A DNA stretch of 5,748 nucleotides from the NCBI GenBank assembly GCA_029935255.1, contig JAOZKS010000175.1, forward strand, positions 1 through 5,748. Reading direction: 5' to 3'. A model generated the notes under the pieces. That model saw only the letters and a program-made list of their open reading frames with translations, searched no databases and was not told the origin of the DNA. This stretch comes from Pontiella sp. (GTDB lineage Bacteria; Verrucomicrobiota; Kiritimatiellia; Kiritimatiellales; Pontiellaceae). The position numbers and the translations under genes are program-made. This document shows positions 1 to 5,074 of the stretch, one piece after another; positions within the stretch are counted from its first letter, which is position 1; each line of letters begins with the position of its first letter.

Positions 1-578
1 TCGTCTGCCCGGCCAAAGCCATCACTAGCTATGAAAACCAGACGGGCGAGCTCTACCTTTCGGACACGGAAGGCGGCCCGATGGTCCATGCGCGGCTCGG
101 CATTGCCGAGGAAAACTCCGGCAAGCTCGTGAGCCAGGTGCGCCAGCACGCCGCGCGGATTGCCACCGAATTGCAATATCCGCTGATCATCGCCGACGGC
201 CCTCCTGGAACCAGTTGTCCCGTGATTGCTTCGATCACCAACGCCAGTCGGATTCTGATTGTGACCGAACCAACCGTCTCCGGCGTACACGACCTCGAGC
301 GCGTCCTGAAACTCTGCCAGCACTTTGGCGTACCCACCTCGGTGGTCATCAACAAGGCGGATCTAAACCCGGAACAAGCCCAGCGCATCCACAAAATGGC
401 GGAGCAGGCGCACTCCCGAGTAATCGGCGAAATCCCGTTCGACCGGAATATCCACGATGCGCTCATGGCCGGAAAAACCGTAATCGACCACGGCAAAGGC
501 CCCGCCGTCGATGTGCTGAAACAAATCTGGGTGGAACTCGGACGGGAAATGGAGGGTATTGGACACAACGACATCTGA
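1..578 (+). CDS. MinD-superfamily P-loop ATPase with inserted ferredoxin domain, C-terminal part
   Basis: The 5' end lies outside the window; the first full codon is at 3 and the stop TGA at 576-578. The visible 191 residues start with CPAK, which fits the last cysteine and proline of a [4Fe-4S] ferredoxin motif. Then follow a Walker-B-like strand ending in DGPPG (codons from 195), the strand ILIVTEPT, and INKADL (from 348), the NKxD-like base-contact motif. This order (ferredoxin insert, DGPPG, TEPT, NKAD) is that of the COG1149-type MinD/Mrp ATPases of anaerobes, thought to act in Fe-S or redox protein maturation; the exact substrate is not known. The N-terminal Walker A must lie upstream. 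The tail (GKTVIDHG, then VLKQIW) is echoed at 4982-5074. A convergent RhuM remnant ends only two bases past the stop. Family assignment is firm, cellular role is not. Confidence 0.9.
   Translation, partial: VCPAKAITSYENQTGELYLSDTEGGPMVHARLGIAEENSGKLVSQVRQHAARIATELQYPLIIADGPPGTSCPVIASITNASRILIVTEPTVSGVHDLERVLKLCQHFGVPTSVVINKADLNPEQAQRIHKMAEQAHSRVIGEIPFDRNIHDALMAGKTVIDHGKGPAVDVLKQIWVELGREMEGIGHNDI
471..578 (+). repeat. 3' end of ATPase gene, homologous to 4982-5074
   Basis: These last 36 codons align without gaps to the remnant at 4982-5074 over about 27 residues, about 18 of them identical, including GKT, HG, AV, VLKQIW, EL and EME. At the DNA level the two share GGAAAAAC (471-478 and 4982-4989) and near-identical bases around the VLKQIW codons. 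Differences are largely synonymous or conservative, as between paralogues rather than a recent exact duplication. The two copies flank the accessory DNA in direct orientation. Confidence 0.8.
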
Positions 579-580
579 CC

Positions 581-736
581 TTATTTTCTATCCAGCTTCT
601 TGATAATGCGGTCAAAATCGCTCTCGAAAAGACGATCCTGAACGATCCGGTATTTCTCGAATTCGCTTTCGGCATCGGTCTTGAGAACCGTCGCTCGCTG
701 AGCCGGATTTCCAAAACCAAAGTTGCATGGTATTAT
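581..736 (-). pseudogene. RhuM-family gene, 3' remnant
   Basis: Read on the minus strand, the open frame runs from 736 to a TAA at 583-581 and has no usable start codon. After a short unrelated stretch it gives NPAQRATVLKTDAE, then SEFEKYRIVQDRLFESDFD and an IIKKLDRK end. The pattern E(F/Y)EK(F/Y)R-(I/V)QD-x-SDFD plus a basic tail is how I remember the C-terminus of virulence RhuM family proteins, a group of unknown biochemistry common in genomic islands. Intact members are about 330 residues; only about 45 codons of clear similarity remain here. It overlaps the Fic stop by four bases. A matching N-terminal remnant lies on the same strand at 1981-2094, so this is probably the tail of a gene whose middle was replaced. 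The assignment is from memory of the family and needs a profile search. Confidence 0.65.
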
Positions 737-1851
737 TCATCCGGTTCGGCAAGGCGGTAACTGGTGCTGCGTCCGCCGCCGGGGTTTTGAATAAAAATCC
801 CCATATCCAGCAACCCGCGCATGTCCCGCAAGGCCGTGTCCGGGGAGCATTTAGCAAGCTTAGCATATTTGGAGGTGTTGAGGTTGCCTTTGAAATCATC
901 CAGTAACCGGGCAATGATGGCGTGCTGCCGGGCGTTGAGGGATAGGGCGTTGGCCTTTTCCCATAGCCGGGTCTTGCGCAGGACAGCGGCCAACGTATCT
1001 TGCGCTCCATGAATGGCGCGTCCCAGGCATTCGAGAAACCAAACCATCCAGCGGGTGATATCGAGCGTCATCTGTTGGCCGTTTTTCAGACGGTCGTAGT
1101 ATTCATTTCGTTCGGCTTCAATTTGTGCCGACATGCTGTAGTAGCGCTCCGATGATTCATCGGCCCGTGCCAGTGCCATTTCCGCTATGGCGCGCGCGAT
1201 CCGGCCATTGCCATCCGCGAAGGGATGGATGGTTACAAACCAAAAGTGGGCGATGGCTGCTTTTACAACCGGATCTGTTTCAGACGGTGCATTGAACCAA
1301 TCAAGAAAGGCGGTCATTTCGTCTTGGAGCCTTTCTGCACCGGGAGCTTCGAAATGAACTTTCTCCCGTCCCATAGAGCCGGAAACAACCTGCATCGGGT
1401 CGGCTTCCGGTGGCCTCCACGCACCAACGGTTATATCGCGCATTCCACTGCGACCCGTTGGAAAGAGGGCGGCATGCCATCCGAACAACCGGTCTTCCGT
1501 CAGAGGGTTCAAATGGTTTTTGGTGGCATCGAGCATCATTTCAACAATGCCGTCGATGTGGCGCGCAACCTGTGGAGTTCCGCCAACATCCATTCCTAAA
1601 TGGCGGGCAATGGATGAGCGAACCTGTTCGGACTCCAGCGTCTCGCCTTCAATGGCGCTGGATTTAACGATTTCCGCCGTCAGGGTAACCAGATTGGCCT
1701 CTTCCTGAAGATGACCAAGCCGGAACCCCTGCAATTCCATCCGGCCAAGCAACCTACCCTGTCTATAGCGTATTTCGGCAAGCAAAGGAGTAAGCCGTTC
1801 CGAGTCCCATTGGAAGAGGGGCCAATCTTCTAATTGATGTATATATTTCAT
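733..1851 (-). CDS. Fic family protein (class II, DUF4172-like N-terminus, C-terminal winged helix)
   Basis: A 372-residue intact protein. The start at 1851 (MKYIHQLEDW) begins the DUF4172-like N-terminal domain. A longer frame to a TTG at 1902 would read through the operator repeats and is unlikely. Residues 64-69 (SSAIEG) match the inhibitory (S/T)xxxE(G/N) motif, placed N-terminal to the core as in class II Fic proteins. Residues 209-217 (HPFADGNGR) are the catalytic loop with His209, the phosphate-binding GNG and Arg217. Residues about 303-366 form a winged-helix-like DNA-binding domain ending in GGGRSTSY. Family knowledge: Fic enzymes transfer AMP from ATP to hydroxyl side chains of proteins, and the inhibitory glutamate holds this in check. 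The target here is unknown. All key residues are present, so it is probably functional. Autoregulation through the repeats at 1865-1951 is inferred. No strong Shine-Dalgarno is seen. It lies between two RhuM remnants. Confidence 0.93.
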   Translation of the reverse strand: MKYIHQLEDWPLFQWDSERLTPLLAEIRYRQGRLLGRMELQGFRLGHLQEEANLVTLTAEIVKSSAIEGETLESEQVRSSIARHLGMDVGGTPQVARHIDGIVEMMLDATKNHLNPLTEDRLFGWHAALFPTGRSGMRDITVGAWRPPEADPMQVVSGSMGREKVHFEAPGAERLQDEMTAFLDWFNAPSETDPVVKAAIAHFWFVTIHPFADGNGRIARAIAEMALARADESSERYYSMSAQIEAERNEYYDRLKNGQQMTLDITRWMVWFLECLGRAIHGAQDTLAAVLRKTRLWEKANALSLNARQHAIIARLLDDFKGNLNTSKYAKLAKCSPDTALRDMRGLLDMGIFIQNPGGGRSTSYRLAEPDE

Positions 1852-1864
1852 AATCGCCGTACCA

Positions 1865-1951
1865 TTTGCGGTGATTAGCGGCCTTATTCGCCGCAAACAC
1901 AAGCTTTATTCGCCGCATATTATGCGGTTATTAGAGGGGTTATTCACCGCA
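1865..1951 (-). promoter_or_regulatory. Array of five TTATTCRCCGC half-sites upstream of fic
   Basis: Direct copies of TTATTCRCCGCA lie at 1884-1895, 1906-1917 and 1940-1951. Inverted copies are TGCGGTGATTA at 1867-1877 and TGCGGTTATTA at 1923-1933. Steps between copies are about 17, 22, 17 and 17 bases, so neighbours fall at roughly half-turn multiples of the helix. CCGCATA/TATGCGG at 1913-1927 forms a perfect 7-base palindrome around a single T, and TTTGCGG (1865-1871) pairs with CCGCAAA (1891-1897). The array ends 13 bases before the fic ATG, where a promoter would be expected. The likely reader is the Fic winged-helix domain, acting as autorepressor; this is inference. Confidence 0.7.
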
Positions 1952-1980
1952 AAATAGATCTGAAAGGCATTTGGGTATCG

Positions 1981-2094
1981 CTACTTTTCAGCATTTGCGT
2001 GTAGCCCGCGCCTCAATGCTCTGCCCGCCTGGGCTGTGAAAACCAAAAACTCCGCCGTACTGTTGCGAATCAGCTTTTTATCATCCTTTCCCAT
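1981..2094 (-). pseudogene. RhuM-family gene, 5' remnant
   Basis: On the minus strand an ATG at 2094, preceded by GAGGA six bases upstream, opens a 37-codon frame ending in TAG at 1983-1981. The first residues, MGKDDKKLIRNSTAEFLVFT then AQAG, look like the N-terminus of RhuM-family proteins, whose members I remember as continuing with a (S/G)IE(V/A)R stretch and then ETIWLTQ. Here the frame changes just after QAG; the shifted frame reads SIEAR and then stops at 1990-1988, and no WLTQ follows. So the gene is both frameshifted and cut off after about 30 codons. With 581-736 it forms the two ends of one rhuM gene bracketing fic. The ribosome site and start survive, so a short peptide could still be made, but I treat it as a relic. 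Confidence 0.65.
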
Positions 2095-2141
2095 CGATAT
2101 TCCTCGCCTTCTTTAATCCTTTTTCAAATGGTCTAGGGGAA

Positions 2142-2146
2142 AGGAG
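2142..2146 (+). promoter_or_regulatory. Ribosome binding site of ORF1
   Basis: AGGAG ends six bases before the ATG at 2153, inside a purine-rich GGGGAAAGGAGTGGGG stretch. It is a strong Shine-Dalgarno and fixes the ORF1 start. The 58-base gap from the divergent RhuM start (2095-2152) would have to hold the ORF1 promoter. I see no convincing -35/-10 pair there, so the promoter may lie further left, within the RhuM remnant. Confidence 0.8.
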
Positions 2147-2152
2147 TGGGGT

Positions 2153-3184
2153 ATGGCTAAAAGAAATTCTATAGAATTAACGGATGAGCGTGTTGAGCAG
2201 ATTTATTCATTGGCTCAAAAGGAAGATCTTGCGTCATGGAAACCTTGGCAAAACTCGGGATTCGCTAAAGAGTTCATTTCCCATGCAAAAGTATTGGCAT
2301 CAGATGCTTCAAGCGACTTAGAATTTTCGCAAGCTAGAACTAAGGATAGGCTTCTTGAACTGCAAGAACTCAGACTTGCAATTTGGAAAGAGGAGATGGG
2401 AGAGTTTGTCGAGTTGTTTACTAAAATCAAGAATGTTGAATTGGTTGGAGAGTTAGTAAATTGTTCAGACATCCATATCCCAGACGTAAAAGAAGAAATC
2501 AAAGCAATCCGGGAATATTCTATTTCGGCAGGGGGTACTCTTAAAGTTGCAAGCAGCGCCGTGTCTTTGGCGGCAGGGGGAATTGCGGGAGTTGTTGCTT
2601 GGAATGGTGCAATGGCGTTAGGAACGGCATCTACAGGAGCCATGATAGCTGGCCTAACGGGCGCAGCCGCAACGAATGCTACATTAGCGTGGTTTGGGGG
2701 AGGATCACTTGTTGCCGGTGGCGGAGGAATGGCCGCTGGCGCGGTTGTGCTAGGCATAATTGGTTTCGTGCCAGTTGTTGCAGTTGCATCCGGGGTTTCG
2801 TTGATAATGTCTAGGTGGAAGCTATCCAAAGCACGTGTAGCATTTATCAATGCATATGAGTTTGCTGATCAGTGTAAAACTGCGGTTGCTGTTATTGATG
2901 GAATTGATGATATTACAAGCCAGATGCTAGATTACACGCAACAGCTTCGTTCTCGAATGAGGGCGAACTTGGAGCAGTTGAATCACATGATTGCCTTCTG
3001 TGGATCCGACTACAAAGAATTTTGCCGGAAGAGTCAGGAGCGGACTCTAGAGTCGATTCGCTATGCAGAAATGATGAAGAATTTAGTGCTCATTCCTGTG
3101 ATGATGGAGGATGGCTCCCGAAATGAAAACTGCACTGAGAAACTAGAACCAGTTCGTCAATTGTTGGCCGAGAATAATGAGTAA
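2153..3184 (+). CDS. ORF1: unknown helical protein with a long Gly/Ala-rich hydrophobic core
   Basis: 343 residues with a strong Shine-Dalgarno. I do not recognise a named family. Residues 1-125 are charged and mainly helical, with coiled-coil-like stretches at about 60-95. Residues 133-219 are an unbroken Gly/Ala-rich hydrophobic segment, long enough for two to four membrane spans, containing GAAATNATLAWFGGGS (170-185) and GGGGMAAGAVVLG (189-201). Residues 220-310 are again helical and charged, followed by a short polar tail. There is no signal peptide, so it is probably cytosolic until it inserts into the inner membrane. The TNATLAWFGGGS core resembles a motif I recall from conserved hypothetical bacterial proteins. 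The helix/hydrophobic-head/helix layout also recalls alpha-pore-forming toxins (ClyA, HBL/Nhe, XaxAB), but there is no sequence signature of those. It overlaps ORF2 by eight bases, so the two are probably co-translated. The DNA is AT-richer than the flanking ATPase and EFR1 genes, which suggests transfer. Gene call is sure, function unknown. Confidence 0.88.
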   Translation: MAKRNSIELTDERVEQIYSLAQKEDLASWKPWQNSGFAKEFISHAKVLASDASSDLEFSQARTKDRLLELQELRLAIWKEEMGEFVELFTKIKNVELVGELVNCSDIHIPDVKEEIKAIREYSISAGGTLKVASSAVSLAAGGIAGVVAWNGAMALGTASTGAMIAGLTGAAATNATLAWFGGGSLVAGGGGMAAGAVVLGIIGFVPVVAVASGVSLIMSRWKLSKARVAFINAYEFADQCKTAVAVIDGIDDITSQMLDYTQQLRSRMRANLEQLNHMIAFCGSDYKEFCRKSQERTLESIRYAEMMKNLVLIPVMMEDGSRNENCTEKLEPVRQLLAENNE

Positions 3185-3773
3185 TCAAATCCACAATACG
3201 GATACGCAATCATTTGTAGCTGCGGAGGTCGGCGCTTTCTTGGCTTCTCCTTGGGTTAATGCGACGGATGAAATAATTGCGGGCATGGATCAAATGCAGG
3301 CAAAGGCGGATCAACTGGCCAATGTCGGTGTTGAGTTTAAGCAGGGTAATCTTTTTGAATATATTGAAGCTGCTAAATTCAATGCGGACTCTGCTCTGAA
3401 GGGAAGTAATGTTGAAGCAGTCGTAACCGATGCCATCGGCCAACCCCATTCTCCTGTGGATATCCTCATTCAAAAAGCTGGAGAAACGGTTGAGGAGGTT
3501 CAGGCAAAATCCTACACCAATCAGCATGCCGCTATTCAGGAATTGCTTGATCCGAAGTACGAAGATATGACCAAACTTGTTCCGACGGATACCTTTCAGG
3601 AACTTCAAGGTGTTGTCGAAAAAGGAATGAATAGTTCCGCCGGTACGGATATGGGAGAGCAATATCAGCAAGTCTCCGACACAATTGCCGATCGGTTGAA
3701 TGCTTTTGGAGTTGCGTCGCCAGGAACGTCGATAGAGGAAACTTTTCAAGCCGCCCAAATGCCTAATGATTAG
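3177..3773 (+). CDS. ORF2, N-terminal segment (198 residues, ends at an in-frame TAG)
   Basis: The ATG at 3177 lies inside the end of ORF1 (stop 3182-3184). No good Shine-Dalgarno precedes it, so translational coupling is likely. The 198 residues are soluble, acidic and predicted helical, rich in Gln, Glu, Asn and Ala, without cysteines or a recognisable catalytic motif. There is no signal peptide. I do not recognise the family. The TAG at 3771-3773 is followed in the same frame by 109 more codons of normal-looking protein with no ATG or GTG near its beginning, so this segment is most simply the N-terminal part of a longer protein of about 467 residues. If the stop is real, a stable 198-residue product could still be made. 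Function unknown; the tight link to ORF1 suggests they work together. Confidence 0.75.
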   Translation: MSNQIHNTDTQSFVAAEVGAFLASPWVNATDEIIAGMDQMQAKADQLANVGVEFKQGNLFEYIEAAKFNADSALKGSNVEAVVTDAIGQPHSPVDILIQKAGETVEEVQAKSYTNQHAAIQELLDPKYEDMTKLVPTDTFQELQGVVEKGMNSSAGTDMGEQYQQVSDTIADRLNAFGVASPGTSIEETFQAAQMPND

Positions 3774-4117
3774 GCCGCCGATCTAGAATTTGCCTACCGT
3801 GGTGATGAAATCATTCATACGGGTGCGTCCGCAATACTTGCAGGTGCTGTTATTGGCGGCGGGATTTCTGCCCTAAAAAACTACTATGCATATAAGGCTG
3901 GCAAATTAACAGGAACAGAAGCCTCTGCTAATACGGTAGTCGATGGCGCAAAAAGGGCGGCTTTTGGGGGCGGTGCAGGTGCTTTTGGTGCAGGAATTCG
4001 CGGAGTTTCCGGAGGAACTCTTGCTCCTTATGCATCTGTGGCTGTTGCGTCATCACTTATATCCATATCGGCCATTGCTACGGCTATGCGACAGGGAAAA
4101 TAGCGGCAAAGGATGCG
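3774..4117 (+). pseudogene. ORF2, middle segment, readable only past the TAG at 3771
   Basis: In the ORF2 frame, 3774-4100 encodes 109 residues (AADLEFAYRGDEIIHTGASA at the start, AIATAMRQGK at the end). It includes two Gly/Ala-rich hydrophobic stretches, about 3823-3870 (ILAGAVIGGGISAL) and about 3960-4080 (FGGGAGAFGAG through SSLISISAIA), fit for membrane insertion. No ATG lies near the front, so it cannot be translated by itself. It ends at TAG 4101-4103. The -1 frame entered at the AAAA run continues without a break as KIAAKDAMHQMG. Either the gene carries a nonsense change plus a one-base deletion, or both sites are recoded. The 3943-4299 open frame on the same strand is a shadow with unlikely composition. 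Confidence 0.65.
4094..4100 (+). promoter_or_regulatory. Slippery heptamer GGGAAAA next to a stop
   Basis: Read in the ORF2 frame the bases are CAG GGA AAA TAG, so the heptamer is G GGA AAA. This fits X XXY YYZ with the correct codon phase, directly before a stop. A -1 slip leads straight into the frame of 4118-4579. Downstream pairing is weak: CGGC (4104-4107) with GCCG (4133-4136), and the palindrome GATGCATC (4117-4124). A one-base deletion in the A run would look the same. Confidence 0.4.
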
Positions 4118-4579
4118 ATGCATCAAATGGGAGCCGTGGGGTCTGGTTGTGTATCAGGAATTTATGGGGGTGCTGCACTGGGGGCTCTTGCTGGGCCTGG
4201 CGGGGCTGTTGTGGGTTCTATTGCAGGCTACATGATGGCACGACTTTGTTATCAAGGTTGCCTTTCAATTTTCCGAGAAGCCCGCTTGGCCGAAGATGAA
4301 GCTCGCCGCATTGCTGCTTTTTGTCACGAGTCCCAGCGGCATATGAAAGAGTTGAGAGCGGAGATCGATAAATATATTTCTGCACTGACAGCACATCGGG
4401 CGGAAGCGCATGCAACTTTATTTCATAGCTTGGATATGGCAACGGAGGCTGACAATACTCTTCTAGCCTGCGATGCACTTGCGACTTATGCACTCAGCCT
4501 GGGGAAGGAACTTCAATTTTCAAATTTTGATGATTTTGATGAGTTCATGCGTGCTGATGACACAAAGCTACTGATTTGA
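4118..4579 (+). CDS. ORF2, C-terminal segment: glycine-zipper-like hydrophobic stretch plus helical tail
   Basis: 153 residues from the ATG at 4118 to TGA 4577-4579; the same frame is open upstream and joins ORF2 at 4100. Residues about 4-45 are Gly/Ala-rich (GAVGSGCVSGIYGG, then ALGALAGPGGAVVGSIAGYM), a glycine-zipper-like membrane segment. Residues about 50-140 are a charged helical region with EARLAEDEARRIA and a coiled-coil-like character. The end, FDDFDEFMRADDTKLLI, is an acidic aromatic tail of a type I recall in conserved hypothetical proteins with Gly-zipper segments. GGA four bases before the ATG is a weak ribosome site, so independent start, -1 frameshifting or loss by mutation are all possible. 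The steady amino-acid quality argues that this was the C-terminus of a 467-residue ORF2 product until recently. Function unknown. Confidence 0.65.
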   Translation: MHQMGAVGSGCVSGIYGGAALGALAGPGGAVVGSIAGYMMARLCYQGCLSIFREARLAEDEARRIAAFCHESQRHMKELRAEIDKYISALTAHRAEAHATLFHSLDMATEADNTLLACDALATYALSLGKELQFSNFDDFDEFMRADDTKLLI

Positions 4580-4616
4580 TCATAGCTTAAGGGTAGCTCT
4601 GACATTAGACATTCGG

Positions 4617-4974
4617 GTGATGAATAGGGAGAGCCAACCAACATGCTATGTGATTACCGAGCCGGTGTTTGAAAATTTCTCGGGAGGATTCCAGGTTGTT
4701 TTTCCTGCTAATCCATCGGAAACACCCCAAGTCGCGCCCCAAGTCACACCCAAAGTCGAAAAGCTGCTTTCTGTTATGAAGGGCGATATGGATAGGGAGG
4801 CGCTTCAAAAGGCCGCAGGCCTCCAGAAAAAACTTCAGGCTTCTTTATTTGATTCCGTCATTAAAAGCGGGATTTATTGAAATGACCATTCCTGACAAAC
4901 CAAATAGCCGGTTGCAGAAATATCCTTTGACCGCCAAAGGGGGAAAGGTTGCGCGAACACTGGGCAATAAGTAG
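4617..4974 (+). pseudogene. C-terminal remnant of an AlbA_2 / divergent-AAA-4 (RecG-like) regulator, frameshifted
   Basis: A frame opened by GTG at 4617 reads EPVFENFSGGFQVVF from about 4659, then a PQVAPQVTPKVEKLL linker and MDREALQKAAGL. This is the C-terminal pattern of AlbA_2/AAA-4 ATP-binding proteins, in which a PQVTPQV linker precedes a winged-helix domain. At about 4830 the frame must shift by one: the next frame reads SRKNFRLLYLIPSLKAGFIE, then MTIPDKPNSRLQKYPLTAKG, the expected end of that domain, to TAG 4972-4974. Without the shift the protein stops at 4878-4880 after 87 residues. The catalytic AlbA_2 domain and most of the protein are absent. Sequence before about 4644 does not look like the family, so the break lies there. 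Intact members are several hundred residues and occur in defence islands. It is a relic, not an 87-residue gene. Confidence 0.8.
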
Positions 4975-4981
4975 AGGGAAA

Positions 4982-5074
4982 GGAAAAACTATTTTGGAAC
5001 ATGGTCAGGAGTTGGCCGTCGGTGTGCTAAAACAGATCTGGATGGAGCTAGAAAAAGAAATGGAAATGAAATGA
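4982..5074 (+). pseudogene. 3' remnant of a second MinD-superfamily ATPase
   Basis: Bases 4982-5074 encode GKTILEHGQELAVGVLKQIW, then MELEKEMEMK and a TGA at 5072-5074, matching the end of the ATPase at 471-578. The stop overlaps the EFR1 ATG as ATGA (5071-5074), a normal operon junction, so this is the original upstream neighbour of EFR1 and not random. Upstream of 4982 the similarity ends; the frame is open back to 4931 but reads unrelated AAA-4 DNA. The P-loop, ferredoxin insert and NKAD motif are all missing. It may still be translated as a leader that couples to EFR1. Confidence 0.8.

Noticed and set aside
53..574. 173-codon open frame on the minus strand opposite the ATPase
   Set aside because: Shadow of a GC-rich gene. 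The plus frame carries the family motifs (DGPPG, NKAD), and the shadow protein is rich in Ser, Arg and Trp without any recognisable pattern.
1852..1902. N-terminal extension of Fic to a TTG at 1902
   Set aside because: It would translate the operator repeats. The family start MKYIHQLEDW fits the ATG at 1851.
2215..2850. 211-codon minus-strand frame opposite ORF1
   Set aside because: Its Pro/Ala-rich stretch is the reverse complement of the Gly/Ala codons of ORF1. ORF1 has the strong ribosome site and sensible composition.
3210..3758. 182-codon minus-strand frame opposite ORF2
   Set aside because: Antisense shadow with no ribosome site or family motif; ORF2 overlaps ORF1 in the same operon.
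3943..4299. 118-codon plus-strand frame across the ORF2 junction
   Set aside because: Cys/Trp/Leu-heavy composition without periodicity. The two ORF2 frames on each side give better protein sequence.
4580..4616. Terminator after ORF2
   Set aside because: AGCTTAAGGGTAGCT has only a four-base match and no T run; not a credible intrinsic terminator.
4617..4880. Intact 87-residue gene
   Set aside because: The next frame completes the AAA-4 C-terminal domain, so the 87-residue stop is a product of a frameshift.
471..4989. Site-specific attachment sites flanking the island
   Set aside because: The only identical string at matching positions in both copies that I find near the breaks is GGAAAAAC, eight bases, and no integrase is present. 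Paralogous 3' ends explain the similarity better.
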